DNA of 28,794 bases. Origin: JBOZRQ01 sp050789255 (GTDB lineage: Bacteria; Bacillota; Sulfobacillia; Symbiobacteriales; Symbiobacteriaceae). The stretch's first letter is position 1, and the number at the start of each line of letters is the position of its first letter. Location: positions 1 to 28,794 of the forward strand of contig JBOZRQ010000005.1 of assembly GCA_050789255.1 (NCBI GenBank). The letters are read 5' to 3'. Shown in pieces: positions 1-7,135 of the stretch. Made by a program: the position numbers and the translations under genes. The notes under the pieces are model-generated. The model saw only the letters and a program-made list of their open reading frames with translations. It was not told where the DNA came from and did no database searches.

Positions 1-4
1 CCGA

Positions 5-83
5 GCACGGCGCCGCAAAGCGGCGAGGCCGTGCGGGGGACGAAAAGGCGTGGAACGCCGAAAAGTCCGCGGCCGTTATGGCC
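5..83. other. Unidentified block of nested hairpins at left edge
   Basis: Three foldable units lie side by side. The first is GCACGGC (5-11) with GCCGTGC (28-34), enclosing GCCGC/GCGGC around an AAA loop. The second is GGAC (38-41) with GTCC (65-68), enclosing a symmetric GAAAA/GAAAA internal loop and a GGCGT-GGA-ACGCC hairpin. The third is GGCC (71-74) with GGCC (80-83). It may be the end of a structured RNA or mobile element cut by the window edge, or only the terminator of the small gene to its right. It matches no RNA family I can name. Confidence 0.4.
43..59 (-). terminator. Probable terminator of the 86-271 gene
   Basis: Read on the minus strand this is a GGCGT-TCC-ACGCC hairpin followed directly by TTTT, about 30 bases past the stop codon of the small leftward gene. 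The stem is only 5 bp, so it may be weak. Confidence 0.45.
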
Positions 84-85
84 TA

Positions 86-271
86 TTAAACTAATTTCCT
101 CTCCGTGCGCAGTCGCTCCAACACGGAATCGACAAGGCTTAGGGCTACCTCATGCAGCCCGCAGTCGATCATGTCGCTGACTCGGCAGAGCTCGCCGGGC
201 GTGGCCCCAAAACGATGAAGATCGGCCAGGATGTGGGGCCAGGACTCACTGTCCACACGTTGGGTATTCAT
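86..271 (-). CDS. Small hypothetical protein (61 aa)
   Basis: I do not recognise this family. An upstream in-frame ATG at 316 would add 15 residues. The ATG at 271 is preferred because GGAGGAG sits four bases before it. The protein starts MNTQRVDSESW, is predicted mostly helical, has two Cys (one in GELCRVSDMIDCGLHE, the other in the same stretch), and ends in a charged tail ERLRTERKLV. There is no signal peptide or membrane segment. It stands alone, followed by a short hairpin with a T-run. A small regulatory or adaptor protein is possible but nothing in the sequence shows it. Confidence 0.6.
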   Translation of the reverse strand: MNTQRVDSESWPHILADLHRFGATPGELCRVSDMIDCGLHEVALSLVDSVLERLRTERKLV

Positions 272-452
272 CGGACTCCTCCACGGAGGTGTTTGAGGAA
301 GTAACTTCGAGTCCACTTATCTGAATCCTTCCATTTAACTATAAGTATAGGCGATAATGACACGAAGGTGCTACTGCGCTCGTCCAAAAGCAGGATTTTC
401 CCAATATTTTACAGAATCCTCCGAGACACGTACGTTTCTTGGAGGGATCAGC

Positions 453-950
453 GTGTGGAAGTGGGTGCTGATTGGGCTGGCTGTGGTGATTACCGGCGGT
501 GTAGCAGCGCTTGGCTTACTCGGCATCCGCATGCTCCGTCCTGAACTGCTCCAGCGGGACCTGACCCGCGAGTTCGGCGTGACCGGGCTGACCATTGGCG
601 CCTCTACCCCAGCCGACATGGAGGCCCGCTTCGGCCCGGCGCCCATCACCCGCAAAGAGTCCATCAGCACGGTCTACGAATACCCTGAGCAGGGGCTGCT
701 GCTCCGCATCGACGACCGCACGGGCACCCTGGTCTGGTACGAGCTCTCCTCCCCCGCCTTGGCTACGGGCAAGGGGATCCGGGTGGGCTCAACCATCAGC
801 GAGGTCCGCCAGGCCTACGGCGCCCCAAGCACGCTGAGCTCTCTCTCCTCGGGCCTGCGCGCCCGCTACCATTACGGCACAGCCTACGTGCTGGAGTTCC
901 GCTTCGACAAAGACGAACGGCTCGGGCGCATCATCTTCTTCCGCGCCTGA
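453..950 (+). CDS. Membrane-anchored protein with two BamE/DUF4309-like repeats
   Basis: The 165-residue protein starts at GTG 453, seven bases after TTGGAGGG. The in-frame ATG at 357 has no ribosome site and its extra 32 residues look non-coding. Residues 3-27 form one hydrophobic membrane segment (WKWVLIGLAVVITGGVAALG), so the rest is probably outside the cell. The outer part appears to be two copies of one module. The first is 'IGASTPADMEARFGPAP' with a later 'YEYPEQGLLLRIDD'. The second is 'VGSTISEVRQAYGAPS' with a later 'YHYGTAYVLEFRFDKD'. This helix-then-strands pattern resembles the SmpA/BamE and DUF4309 folds of Firmicute envelope proteins. The function is unknown. It converges on the fumarase operon with only 23 bases between the stop codons. 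Confidence 0.75.
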   Translation: MWKWVLIGLAVVITGGVAALGLLGIRMLRPELLQRDLTREFGVTGLTIGASTPADMEARFGPAPITRKESISTVYEYPEQGLLLRIDDRTGTLVWYELSSPALATGKGIRVGSTISEVRQAYGAPSTLSSLSSGLRARYHYGTAYVLEFRFDKDERLGRIIFFRA

Positions 951-973
951 GCCGTTCCTTATTTGTGCTGTAA

Positions 974-1567
974 CTATTCCCCTGCTTCGGGCTTCTTGGG
1001 CTTGACCATGGCGTCGGCCTTCACGTACTGCGACTGGCCGTTGAAGTACTGGTCACCGCCGTGCGAATCGTGGATGCAGATCGCCGGGAAGTCCTTGACC
1101 TTCAGGCGGCGGATCGCTTCGGCGCCCAGGTCCTCATACGCGACGACCTCGGCAGCCTCGATCGTGCGGGCGAGCAGCGCTCCGGCGCCGCCGGTGGAGA
1201 CGAGGTAGATCGCTCCCTGCTGTACGAACCCGGTCTTGACCTCGTCGCCACGGTGGCCCTTGCCGATCACGGCCTTGACGCCCTGGCGCAGCATTTCGGG
1301 GGTGTACTTATCCATGCGGTAGCTGGTGGTCGGGCCGGCGGAGCCGATCACCTGGCCCGGCTTGGGCGGGGTGGGCCCCACGTAGTAAATGACGGCGCCT
1401 TGGGTATTGAAGGGCAGCTGCTTGCCGGCCGCCAGATCATCCACCATACGCTTGTGGGCTGCATCACGGGCCGTGTAGATCTCCCCGGAGATGTAGACCT
1501 CGTCGCCAGCCTTGACCTGCCGCACCTGCTCGTCGGTGATCGGCGTCGTGATGTGTACCTTGGCCAT
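974..1567 (-). CDS. fumB: Fumarate hydratase class I, beta subunit
   Basis: This is the C-terminal-type subunit of the oxygen-sensitive [4Fe-4S] fumarase, which interconverts fumarate and malate in the TCA cycle. The 197-residue protein carries the family signatures IGSAGPTTSYRMD (near residue 75), a Gly-rich STGGAGALLA stretch and CIHDSHGGDQYF near the end. The start is ATG 1567 with AAGGAGG ten bases upstream. An upstream ATG at 1603 falls inside the alpha gene and is rejected. The ATG shares its A with the TAA stop of the alpha gene (TAATG), so the subunits are translationally coupled, as expected for a fixed-ratio complex. In enterobacteria both parts are one polypeptide. The symbol is used for the split-subunit form, not for E. 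coli FumB. Confidence 0.93.
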   Translation of the reverse strand: MAKVHITTPITDEQVRQVKAGDEVYISGEIYTARDAAHKRMVDDLAAGKQLPFNTQGAVIYYVGPTPPKPGQVIGSAGPTTSYRMDKYTPEMLRQGVKAVIGKGHRGDEVKTGFVQQGAIYLVSTGGAGALLARTIEAAEVVAYEDLGAEAIRRLKVKDFPAICIHDSHGGDQYFNGQSQYVKADAMVKPKKPEAGE

Positions 1568-2415
1568 TAGAGGACCGCCTCCTTGTGGCGATGGCTGTGG
1601 CATTCGATGTTGACGGCGACAGGCAGCGCGGTGATGTGGCAGCCCATAACCTCGATGTGCACGCCGAAGGCGGTCTGGGTGCCGCCCAGTCCCATGGGGC
1701 CGACGCCCAGCTTGTTGATCTCCTCCATCAGCTCCTGCTCACGGGCAGCCCACTCCGGGTCGGGATTGGGGTCGCCCACGTGGCGCAGCAGCGACTTCTT
1801 GGCGAGGAGGGCCACCTTGTCAAAGTTGCCGCCAATGCCGACGCCAACCAGCAGGGGCGGGCAGGCGTTGGGGCCGGCGTTGGCCACGGTCTCCACGATG
1901 AAGCGCTTGGCGCCTTCCCAACCGGCGGAGGGGGGCAGCATCTTCAGCTGGCTCATGTTCTCGGAGCCGCCGCCCTTGCAGTCGACCTTGACCTTCACCT
2001 TGTCGCCGGGGACCATCTCGGTGTAGATCATGGCGGGGGTGTTGTTCTTGGTGTTCACCCGCTTGATGGGATCGTTCAGCATCGACATGCGGAGGTAACC
2101 CTCGGTGTAGCCCTTGGCCACACCGGCGTTGATGGCCTCCTTCAGGTCGCCGCCCACCAGGTGGACCTCCTGACCGATCTCGAGGAAGACCAGCGCCACA
2201 CCGGTATCCTGGCACATGGGTACATGCTCGGTCTCAGCGATGGTGTAGTTCTCCACGATTTGCACCATGACAGCCTGGCCAACCGGGGCCTCCTCCAGGG
2301 ACTGCAGCTTGTTCAGGGCGTTCTTGACGTCCTTCTCCAGGACGAAGTTCGCCTGCTGGACCAGCCGGGCGACCGTATCAGCGATCTCACTGACATGAAT
2401 CTCGCGCACCGCCAC
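1567..2415 (-). CDS. fumA: Fumarate hydratase class I, alpha subunit
   Basis: This 282-residue subunit carries the iron-sulfur cluster of class I fumarase. The three expected cysteine ligands are present in their family contexts: C68 in MCQDTG, C185 in GPNACPP and C272 in IECHSHRH. Other family motifs are NNTPAMIYTEMVPG and GIGGNFDKVA. The length is normal for the split alpha subunit. It is the middle gene of a leftward three-gene operon, 20 bases after the MaoC-like gene and overlapping the beta gene by one base. The cluster implies sensitivity to oxygen and superoxide. L(+)-tartrate dehydratase is a homologous alternative, but other TCA genes in the window favour fumarase. Confidence 0.93.
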   Translation of the reverse strand: MAVREIHVSEIADTVARLVQQANFVLEKDVKNALNKLQSLEEAPVGQAVMVQIVENYTIAETEHVPMCQDTGVALVFLEIGQEVHLVGGDLKEAINAGVAKGYTEGYLRMSMLNDPIKRVNTKNNTPAMIYTEMVPGDKVKVKVDCKGGGSENMSQLKMLPPSAGWEGAKRFIVETVANAGPNACPPLLVGVGIGGNFDKVALLAKKSLLRHVGDPNPDPEWAAREQELMEEINKLGVGPMGLGGTQTAFGVHIEVMGCHITALPVAVNIECHSHRHKEAVL

Positions 2416-2435
2416 TGTCCTTCAGCTCCTTGTGG

Positions 2436-2909
2436 TTAGAAATTCTCGTAAGCGTGATGCATGATGGGTTTCAGCTTAGGCGGGGGCTCGACCTCCATCT
2501 CCCCGACCAGGTGCTCCTGGCCGTCCTGGTCCAGCAGCCGGTAGCGGATCACCACCCGGCGCAGCCCCGGATTCATCTCGACGATCTCCATTTCGGCTGT
2601 GATCTCGTCGCCGACGTGCGCGGGCCGGAGCATGCGGTACGAATGGCTGTGGGTCAGACTGCCGAGACCGGGCAGCACGTTGGCGACAGCTCCGAAGGCG
2701 AAGCCCGCCAACATGTTGGCCGGTACAATCGGATGCTCGTACTGGGTCCGCCCAGCGAAGGCGGAGTCGGCGTAAAGCGGGTTCAGGTCGCCGGAAAGGC
2801 CCATGTACTGGAGCACGTCCTGCTTGGTCGCCCTGCGGGTAAAGGCGGCCTTCTGGCCCACGTGCAGTTCGTCGAAGGTTTGGCCCAGTTCATCGCGGAA
2901 GAACCCCAT
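2436..2909 (-). CDS. MaoC-like hot-dog fold acyl dehydratase family protein
   Basis: The 157-residue protein has the hydratase-2 (MaoC) signature as GLSGDLNPLYADSAFA (residues 37-52), then IVPANMLAGFAFG. The usual family pattern is S-G-D-x-N-P-[ILV]-H. The Asp (D41) and Asn (N43) are kept, but the His expected at 46 is Tyr. In characterised R-specific enoyl-CoA hydratases that His is catalytic, so hydratase activity is uncertain; thioester binding or another role is possible. ATG 2909 follows GAGGTGG. It is the first gene of the operon with fumarase alpha and beta, which hints at a link to C4-acid or acyl-CoA metabolism, by inference only. Confidence 0.82.
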   Translation of the reverse strand: MGFFRDELGQTFDELHVGQKAAFTRRATKQDVLQYMGLSGDLNPLYADSAFAGRTQYEHPIVPANMLAGFAFGAVANVLPGLGSLTHSHSYRMLRPAHVGDEITAEMEIVEMNPGLRRVVIRYRLLDQDGQEHLVGEMEVEPPPKLKPIMHHAYENF

Positions 2910-2940
2910 GGAACCACCTCATGTGCGAACTCTACCGCCC

Positions 2941-2968
2941 ATTATAGCACCCTTGTCGGAGATATCCA
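2941..2968 (-). promoter_or_regulatory. Promoter of the MaoC-fumarase operon
   Basis: The minus strand has a perfect TATAAT (2941-2946) and a TGGATA -35 (2963-2968) 16 bases away. Transcription would start near 2934, giving a leader of about 25 bases before ATG 2909. Confidence 0.6.
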
Positions 2969-2985
2969 CCCAGCCCCTTATAACT

Positions 2986-3035
2986 ATAGACAACTCGTGC
3001 GGAGGGGGCCGAACCCCTCTGCACGAGTTGTCTAT
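2986..3035. terminator. Long perfect inverted repeat between padR and the fumarase operon
   Basis: A 15-bp perfect arm (2986-3000) pairs with 3021-3035. After one G/T position a 6-bp inner stem GAGGGG/CCCCTC continues to the loop GCCGAA (3008-3013). It follows the padR stop and precedes the fumarase promoter. It is probably the padR transcription terminator, though there is no good U-run on either side, so a regulatory or insulating role is possible. Confidence 0.55.
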
Positions 3036-3040
3036 TTCGC

Positions 3041-3075
3041 TATACCTTGCCCCTCTATGCATAGCCCTTCTATAG
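3041..3075. repeat. 35-bp repeat, copy A (3' end of padR)
   Basis: This copy matches 3430-3464 at about 28 of 35 positions. On the minus strand it contains two 15-bp steps beginning ATAGAAGGGC and ATAGAGGGGC, and a palindromic CTATGCATAG. It overlaps the last codons and the stop of padR. Confidence 0.6.
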
Positions 3076-3432
3076 AAGATAATCCTCCAGGCGATTGGTG
3101 ACCGGCATGGGCATTCTCACAATGGAGCGGGCAGCCGGCATCCACGCTGCATAGGCCGCCTCGAAGGCCTCCCGGCCCTCTTCGGTCAGGCTGTAGACAC
3201 GCCGGCGGCGGCCCCGCACGGTCTCCCATTCCCCGGTGACCCAGCCAGACTTCTCCCACTCCTTCAGCACCGGGTAGATCGTACCCTCGGTGGGAGAGCA
3301 CGCTCCGCCGCTCAGGTCGGCGGCCCGCCTGGCCAGGTCGTAACCGTGCAGCGGTTCCTCCAGGAGCGCCCGAAGCATGAACAGCTTGGTCAGGCCCATA
3401 CGGATCAGTCCCTGCCAGTACTCCTCGTGCAT
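3070..3432 (-). CDS. PadR family transcriptional regulator
   Basis: The 120-residue protein is a single PadR winged-helix domain with the standard signatures: LHGYDLARRA (residues 28-37), SPTEGTIYPVLKEWEKSGWV (46-65) and GRRRRVYSLTEEGREAF. The short C-terminal helix places it with the smaller PadR-s2 type dimers, which usually repress neighbouring membrane or stress genes on binding a ligand. ATG 3432 follows AGAGGGG by six bases. It lies three bases after the stop of the XRE gene, so the two form an operon. A near-duplicate 35-bp element spans its start and its end and could be its own operator. Confidence 0.93.
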   Translation of the reverse strand: MHEEYWQGLIRMGLTKLFMLRALLEEPLHGYDLARRAADLSGGACSPTEGTIYPVLKEWEKSGWVTGEWETVRGRRRRVYSLTEEGREAFEAAYAAWMPAARSIVRMPMPVTNRLEDYLL

Positions 3433-3464
3433 ACATTACCCCTCTATGTATTGCCCTTCTATGC
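3430..3464. repeat. 35-bp repeat, copy B (start of padR)
   Basis: This copy holds the last codons of the XRE gene (encoding IEGQYIEG), the padR ribosome site and the padR start. It shares the ATAGARGGGC steps at 15-bp spacing with copy A. Candidate PadR binding site or duplication. Confidence 0.6.
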
Positions 3465-3957
3465 TAATTGAATGATGCGTGCGCAACTTTGTCAAGTCCA
3501 CATCCAGGTACGCTGCCAGTTGCTTCACCAGCCCGCTAGTCACCGCCTTGCCGGATCGCAGGGCGCCCTCCGTCACCCCCAACACCCGGGCCAGCCTCAC
3601 CGGCGCGAAGTGGTGGGGCGCCGCCTCCGCTGCCAGGGTGACCATGGCCTGAAGGACCTCGCGGGAACCGCCCCCCGGGAGCGCCCGCGCCCGGAGGAGC
3701 TCCTTGACCCGCCGCCGTCCAGCCGAAAGAGCCGGGCTCTCTCTCGGCGCCTCCGGTCGACCGAGCAGGTAGTCCACCGACACGTCAAAGTAGTCGGCAA
3801 GGGCTAATAGCAGGGAAAAACCCGGCTCACGCAGCCCCCGCTCGTACTGACTGCCGGCGCCCGGGCGGAGGCTAAGGGCCTCCTCCACATCCCGCTGGAG
3901 AAGGCCCCGCTCGGTGCGCAACTGACGGAGCCGTGCACCAAATTGATGATTGACCAC
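3436..3957 (-). CDS. XRE-family HTH transcriptional regulator
   Basis: The 173-residue protein has an N-terminal Cro/C1-type helix-turn-helix (about residues 6-66: FGARLRQLRTERGLLQRDVE, then YERGLREPGFSLLLALADYF and DVSVDYLLGRPE). The C-terminal half of about 100 residues is unrecognised and may be a second, degenerate HTH (VRLARVLGVTEGALRSGK). The start is GTG 3957, with no strong ribosome site. The start codon lies inside an inverted repeat (3954-3975), which suggests autoregulation. The last residues IEGQYIEG are encoded by the 35-bp repeat, so the true ancestral C-terminus may be shorter. Followed three bases later by padR. Confidence 0.85.
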   Translation of the reverse strand: MVNHQFGARLRQLRTERGLLQRDVEEALSLRPGAGSQYERGLREPGFSLLLALADYFDVSVDYLLGRPEAPRESPALSAGRRRVKELLRARALPGGGSREVLQAMVTLAAEAAPHHFAPVRLARVLGVTEGALRSGKAVTSGLVKQLAAYLDVDLTKLRTHHSISIEGQYIEG

Positions 3958-3975
3958 GTGAACATCACCACGTGG
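3954..3975. promoter_or_regulatory. Inverted-repeat operator over the XRE start
   Basis: CCACGTG (3954-3960) and CACGTGG (3969-3975) are inverted copies separated by eight bases. They cover the predicted transcription start and the GTG start codon of the XRE gene, the usual place for a self-repression site. Confidence 0.55.
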
Positions 3976-3977
3976 TT

Positions 3978-4007
3978 ATTGTAACGGATTGGGCATATTT
4001 GGAACAA
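3978..4007 (-). promoter_or_regulatory. Promoter of the XRE-padR operon
   Basis: On the minus strand TTGTTC (4002-4007) and TACAAT (3978-3983) are 18 bases apart. The start point would be near 3971, so the leader is very short and runs straight into the inverted-repeat operator. Confidence 0.6.
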
Positions 4008-4047
4008 GAGGATGAAACAGGTGAAGTTGTGAACTTGCGCGGGCCGG

Positions 4048-5316
4048 TCAGCGGGTAAACGGGTCCAGCTTCACGGTAAACCCCGGCACCCGTCGCTGCA
4101 CCTGCGAAGCAAGGAGCGCCGACAACGTGGTCTCCGCTGGTATACCGGTGGCCTCCACCCGGTAGAAGCGGACCCGGTCCTGCTCCGTCTCCGCCTGAAT
4201 CGCCGCCTGGTGCCTGCGCCCGCTCTCATCCATGAACACAAAGCCGCTCTGCAGAACGCGCTGCTGGGCCGGCATCACCAACTCCGCTGTGACGCGATCC
4301 CCAGCTCGCCGAAGGTCGCGAAGATTGGCAAGCGGTATCACCATGTCCCCACCCGGCTCCCAGCCGTTGCCAAACGTCACCTCCATCCCCACGGCCACCT
4401 CGGGCCGGGGCCCAAATGAGGCGCTCCGATAGCCCTGGGCGCCCGACATCATCCCCCGAGCCAGGTTGGGGGAGAGCAGGTTCAGGGGCCACCCGCCCAC
4501 CGTCAGGGATTGAGCCACCGGCGGTACCCAGCCCTGCGGACCCTGGAAGCTGTAGGACACCACGACGGTGCTCCGCTGATAGGTGACACCCTGGATGGTA
4601 ACGGTCCCTGCGCCGGTCCGAACCACTCGGTTGAGCGGGATCATGAAGGGGGTCGTGTCCAGATTCACCTCCGGCTGAACAAGCGTAGAACCTTTGCTGG
4701 CTTCCTCCTGCTCAGGGTCCTCTGCGGTCACTGTAACCCCCTTCACGTAATAGACAGGACTGTGATATGTACTCCGGCCGACGAGCAGGTTCCGGTTCAC
4801 CGCGCTCGTCTCGGCAAAGAATGGCTCCCCGACCATATCGACACTGATCTTCAGCCTGGCAGCGGCGGCGCCCGGCCCGGACAACGACCACCAGACCGTC
4901 ACATACTGCCGATCGCGCAACATGCGGTGAATGGCTAAGGTCCTGTGCCCAAGGTCGTTTAGGTTAGCTACTGGAGTCCGTTGATAGACGGGGTTGGCCG
5001 CCAGTCCCCGGGGCTGCCTCCACCCCCACAGAAGCATGGCGATGGTCAGCACCAGAATTCCCATGCCCGTCAAACCGAACCGCAGCACTCTCCGGCGGCG
5101 CCCCCGGCGCCACAGGTGCAGGGCGTGCTCCTCCTGCGCTTCGGTCAGAACGGGCACGGGCCCCGCCCCAGCGGACGGCAGCCCGTGGCGCGCAAGCCAC
5201 CGGGCGGCCTTTCGCCGCAGGTCGACCTCGTCCGTCGCTTCCATAAAGATCTCCCCGGCAGTGTCCTCATCGGGCAGCAAGCTAAGTGCCAGAGCGTATC
5301 GCCCAAGGGGATCCAT
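4048..5316 (-). CDS. Single-pass membrane protein of unknown function (422 aa)
   Basis: The N-terminal region (residues 1-78) is cytoplasmic and ends in a basic stretch RRGRRRRVLRFG. A membrane segment follows (about 79-97, GLTGMGILVLTIAMLLWGW), then an outer region of some 320 residues rich in beta strands. The topology resembles anti-sigma factors such as the RsgI and DUF4179 types. The first residues (ALALSLLPDEDTAGEIF) recall region 2 of ECF sigma factors, but I see no convincing DNA-binding part. ATG 5316 follows AGGGGTG. It is followed by no obvious terminator and has no sigma factor partner in the window. Role unknown; envelope sensing is a guess. Confidence 0.7.
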   Translation of the reverse strand: MDPLGRYALALSLLPDEDTAGEIFMEATDEVDLRRKAARWLARHGLPSAGAGPVPVLTEAQEEHALHLWRRGRRRRVLRFGLTGMGILVLTIAMLLWGWRQPRGLAANPVYQRTPVANLNDLGHRTLAIHRMLRDRQYVTVWWSLSGPGAAAARLKISVDMVGEPFFAETSAVNRNLLVGRSTYHSPVYYVKGVTVTAEDPEQEEASKGSTLVQPEVNLDTTPFMIPLNRVVRTGAGTVTIQGVTYQRSTVVVSYSFQGPQGWVPPVAQSLTVGGWPLNLLSPNLARGMMSGAQGYRSASFGPRPEVAVGMEVTFGNGWEPGGDMVIPLANLRDLRRAGDRVTAELVMPAQQRVLQSGFVFMDESGRRHQAAIQAETEQDRVRFYRVEATGIPAETTLSALLASQVQRRVPGFTVKLDPFTR

Positions 5317-5344
5317 TGCTTCACCCCTGCCTAAGAAAGTAGAA

Positions 5345-5375
5345 GGGACCGCTCGTCTCTATGACAAGCGGTCCC
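5345..5375 (-). terminator. Terminator of the DUF2339 gene
   Basis: GGGACCGCTCGT (5345-5356) pairs with ACAAGCGGTCCC (5364-5375) with one wobble and a seven-base loop. The minus-strand product continues TTCTACTTTCTT. Confidence 0.7.
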
Positions 5376-5393
5376 CACCATTTGGTTCGAGCG

Positions 5394-6995
5394 TTACCCG
5401 GCAACCCGCTGCCGATCCATCCGCTGATACAGGAAGCCGATGCCCAGGAAGATGAGGCCCAGCAGGAAGAAGGCCAGCATCTTGTAGATGGTGTCCAGGC
5501 CCTGCAGGTCGACCAGGAAGACCTTGACGAGGACCAGGGCTGTGGCCGTAAGGCCGAACCAGCGGAAGACGGGCGAGTTGCGCAGCAGGCCCCATAGCAC
5601 CAGGAGCAGGGCGTACACGCCCCAGGAGACGGAGAGGGCCGCCATGTTCACGTGGTGGGTCATGCGGGCGGTGGCCAGCGGGTAGGCCTCGAAGACGTTG
5701 TTGATCTGGATCGTCAGCAGGCCGCCCACGATGACGTGGCTGGCGAGGGCGAAGATCACCGACATGTCGGCGCCCTGGCTGGTGGGCTTGGGCATGCGCT
5801 CGATCCAAACGCTGAAGGCGAAGCCGGCGGCGGCCATGAAGATCCAGGCGAGGGCGCCGGGGTTCAGGAAGGGGATATACTTCAGCCCGAACCATGTCGG
5901 CCACTCCACGTTCCAGGCAACGGAGTACCAGTAGACGGCGGTCATCGCCCACAGGGTCGGGCCGGAGTACTGCAGAAACTTGTTTTGCCAGCGGGCGCCC
6001 AAGATCCACAGCACAAGCGCCTCGGCGGTCCACACCACCGTCAGGCCGACCTCCTTGAGCCGCAGGGGCGCCGTTACGGTCACGAAGGCTGCCGCCGCGA
6101 GCAGGTGGAGCATGGCGCCCATCTTGTCGTCCGGGACACGGCGCTGGATCATGATGGCCAGGGCGCCGTAGAAAGCGCCGGCCAGCAGAAGCGTAGCGGT
6201 AAGCACAGGCGAGTTGCCCGGGATGATGATGGCCGTGTACGCCGCAAAGGCGATGGCGTTGCCGATCGAGAGCGCCAGGTTGAGCTGGCTCTCCCGGTAC
6301 CGCATCCAGAGCGACTCGAACGCCAGGCCGAGGGCGAAAAGTGCGGAGATGGCGGCCGCCATGCCGAAGTCACGCGACCAGGTGTTCAGCCCCTCGTGCT
6401 GGACCAGATGGCCAACGAGGATCAGCTGAGCGCCGGCCCAGGCCAGGGCCCGGACCCAGGGCCAGGGCTTCACGATGCTCAACGCCACGGCGCCCACCGA
6501 GACAGCGAATACATAGAGGAAACGCTGGAGAATGAAGCCGTCCATGTCGGGGAAGATGACCGGAGCGACGAGGGCGCCCACCAGGGCCAGGATACCGAGG
6601 GCCTGGTTGTCGTAATGCCAGGCGGTAAAGACGGCCAGGGCGGTGACGGCGGTCATGCTGAGCAGCCCCAGGGCGGGGCCGAGCAGATCCAGGACGAAGT
6701 AGGCCGAACCAAAGCTGGTGTATAGGGTGGCAATGCCGAAGCCCATGAACGTGAGGGCATATCCCCGGCGGTACCCACGGCTGAGGGCCAGGTGCCCGGT
6801 CCCATACAGGCCCGCGCCGGCTGCAACACCCAGGACCACCCGAATCACGGGGGAGATCCACTCACGATCCAGCGCGTACTTGAAGAAATAGCCGAGCGCA
6901 AGCAGCAGCAAACCAACGCCGGCCCACGTGACCCAGGCGCCACCAATTCGCTTCTCCAACTGCTCGAGTTCCTTCGCGTCGTTCCGGGGCTCCAT
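5394..6995 (-). CDS. DUF2339-like polytopic membrane protein
   Basis: The 533-residue protein begins with a charged, possibly coiled segment (NDAKELEQLEKRIGG) followed by 14 or more hydrophobic segments to the end. The pattern of KRIGGAWVTWAGVGLLLLAL, then repeated GxGxATLYTSF and ALxGALVAPV elements, is that of the DUF2339 family, whose biochemical role is not established. The start is ATG 6995 with GGAGG seven bases upstream. A TTG or ATG further up (to 7064) would run into the TetR operator and is rejected. It diverges from a TetR gene. A TATTAT -10 box (7040-7045) lies just beyond operator 1, so TetR repression is likely. Confidence 0.85.
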   Translation of the reverse strand: MEPRNDAKELEQLEKRIGGAWVTWAGVGLLLLALGYFFKYALDREWISPVIRVVLGVAAGAGLYGTGHLALSRGYRRGYALTFMGFGIATLYTSFGSAYFVLDLLGPALGLLSMTAVTALAVFTAWHYDNQALGILALVGALVAPVIFPDMDGFILQRFLYVFAVSVGAVALSIVKPWPWVRALAWAGAQLILVGHLVQHEGLNTWSRDFGMAAAISALFALGLAFESLWMRYRESQLNLALSIGNAIAFAAYTAIIIPGNSPVLTATLLLAGAFYGALAIMIQRRVPDDKMGAMLHLLAAAAFVTVTAPLRLKEVGLTVVWTAEALVLWILGARWQNKFLQYSGPTLWAMTAVYWYSVAWNVEWPTWFGLKYIPFLNPGALAWIFMAAAGFAFSVWIERMPKPTSQGADMSVIFALASHVIVGGLLTIQINNVFEAYPLATARMTHHVNMAALSVSWGVYALLLVLWGLLRNSPVFRWFGLTATALVLVKVFLVDLQGLDTIYKMLAFFLLGLIFLGIGFLYQRMDRQRVAG

Positions 6996-7039
6996 AGTTC
7001 CGCCTCCATTCTGAATGAGAGCACGCCGTTCTGCGTTTG

Positions 7040-7062
7040 ATAATAAACAGACCGGTCGGTCC
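7040..7062 (-). promoter_or_regulatory. DUF2339 gene promoter with TetR operator 1
   Basis: The minus-strand -10 TATTAT is at 7040-7045. The palindromic ACAGACCGGTCGGTCC (7047-7062) fills the spacer between it and the expected -35, so a bound TetR dimer would block polymerase. Confidence 0.6.
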
Positions 7063-7117
7063 ATTTACCATCTGCCTCTATCATAGGAGGGCGGGCTATC
7101 CATTGTCAATAGTTTTT

Positions 7118-7135
7118 AGACCGACTGGTCTGTCC
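7118..7135. promoter_or_regulatory. TetR operator 2
   Basis: AGACCGACTGGTCTGTCC is a near-palindrome of the kind bound by TetR regulators in Gram-positives. It abuts the -35 region of the tetR promoter. Confidence 0.7.

Noticed and set aside
1585..2439. Rightward frame opposite fumarase alpha
   Set aside because: Antisense shadow of a gene with all three cluster cysteines; no domain recognised.
5652..6725. Rightward frame opposite the DUF2339 gene
   Set aside because: Charged, Gly/His-rich shadow of a membrane protein gene; no ribosome site.
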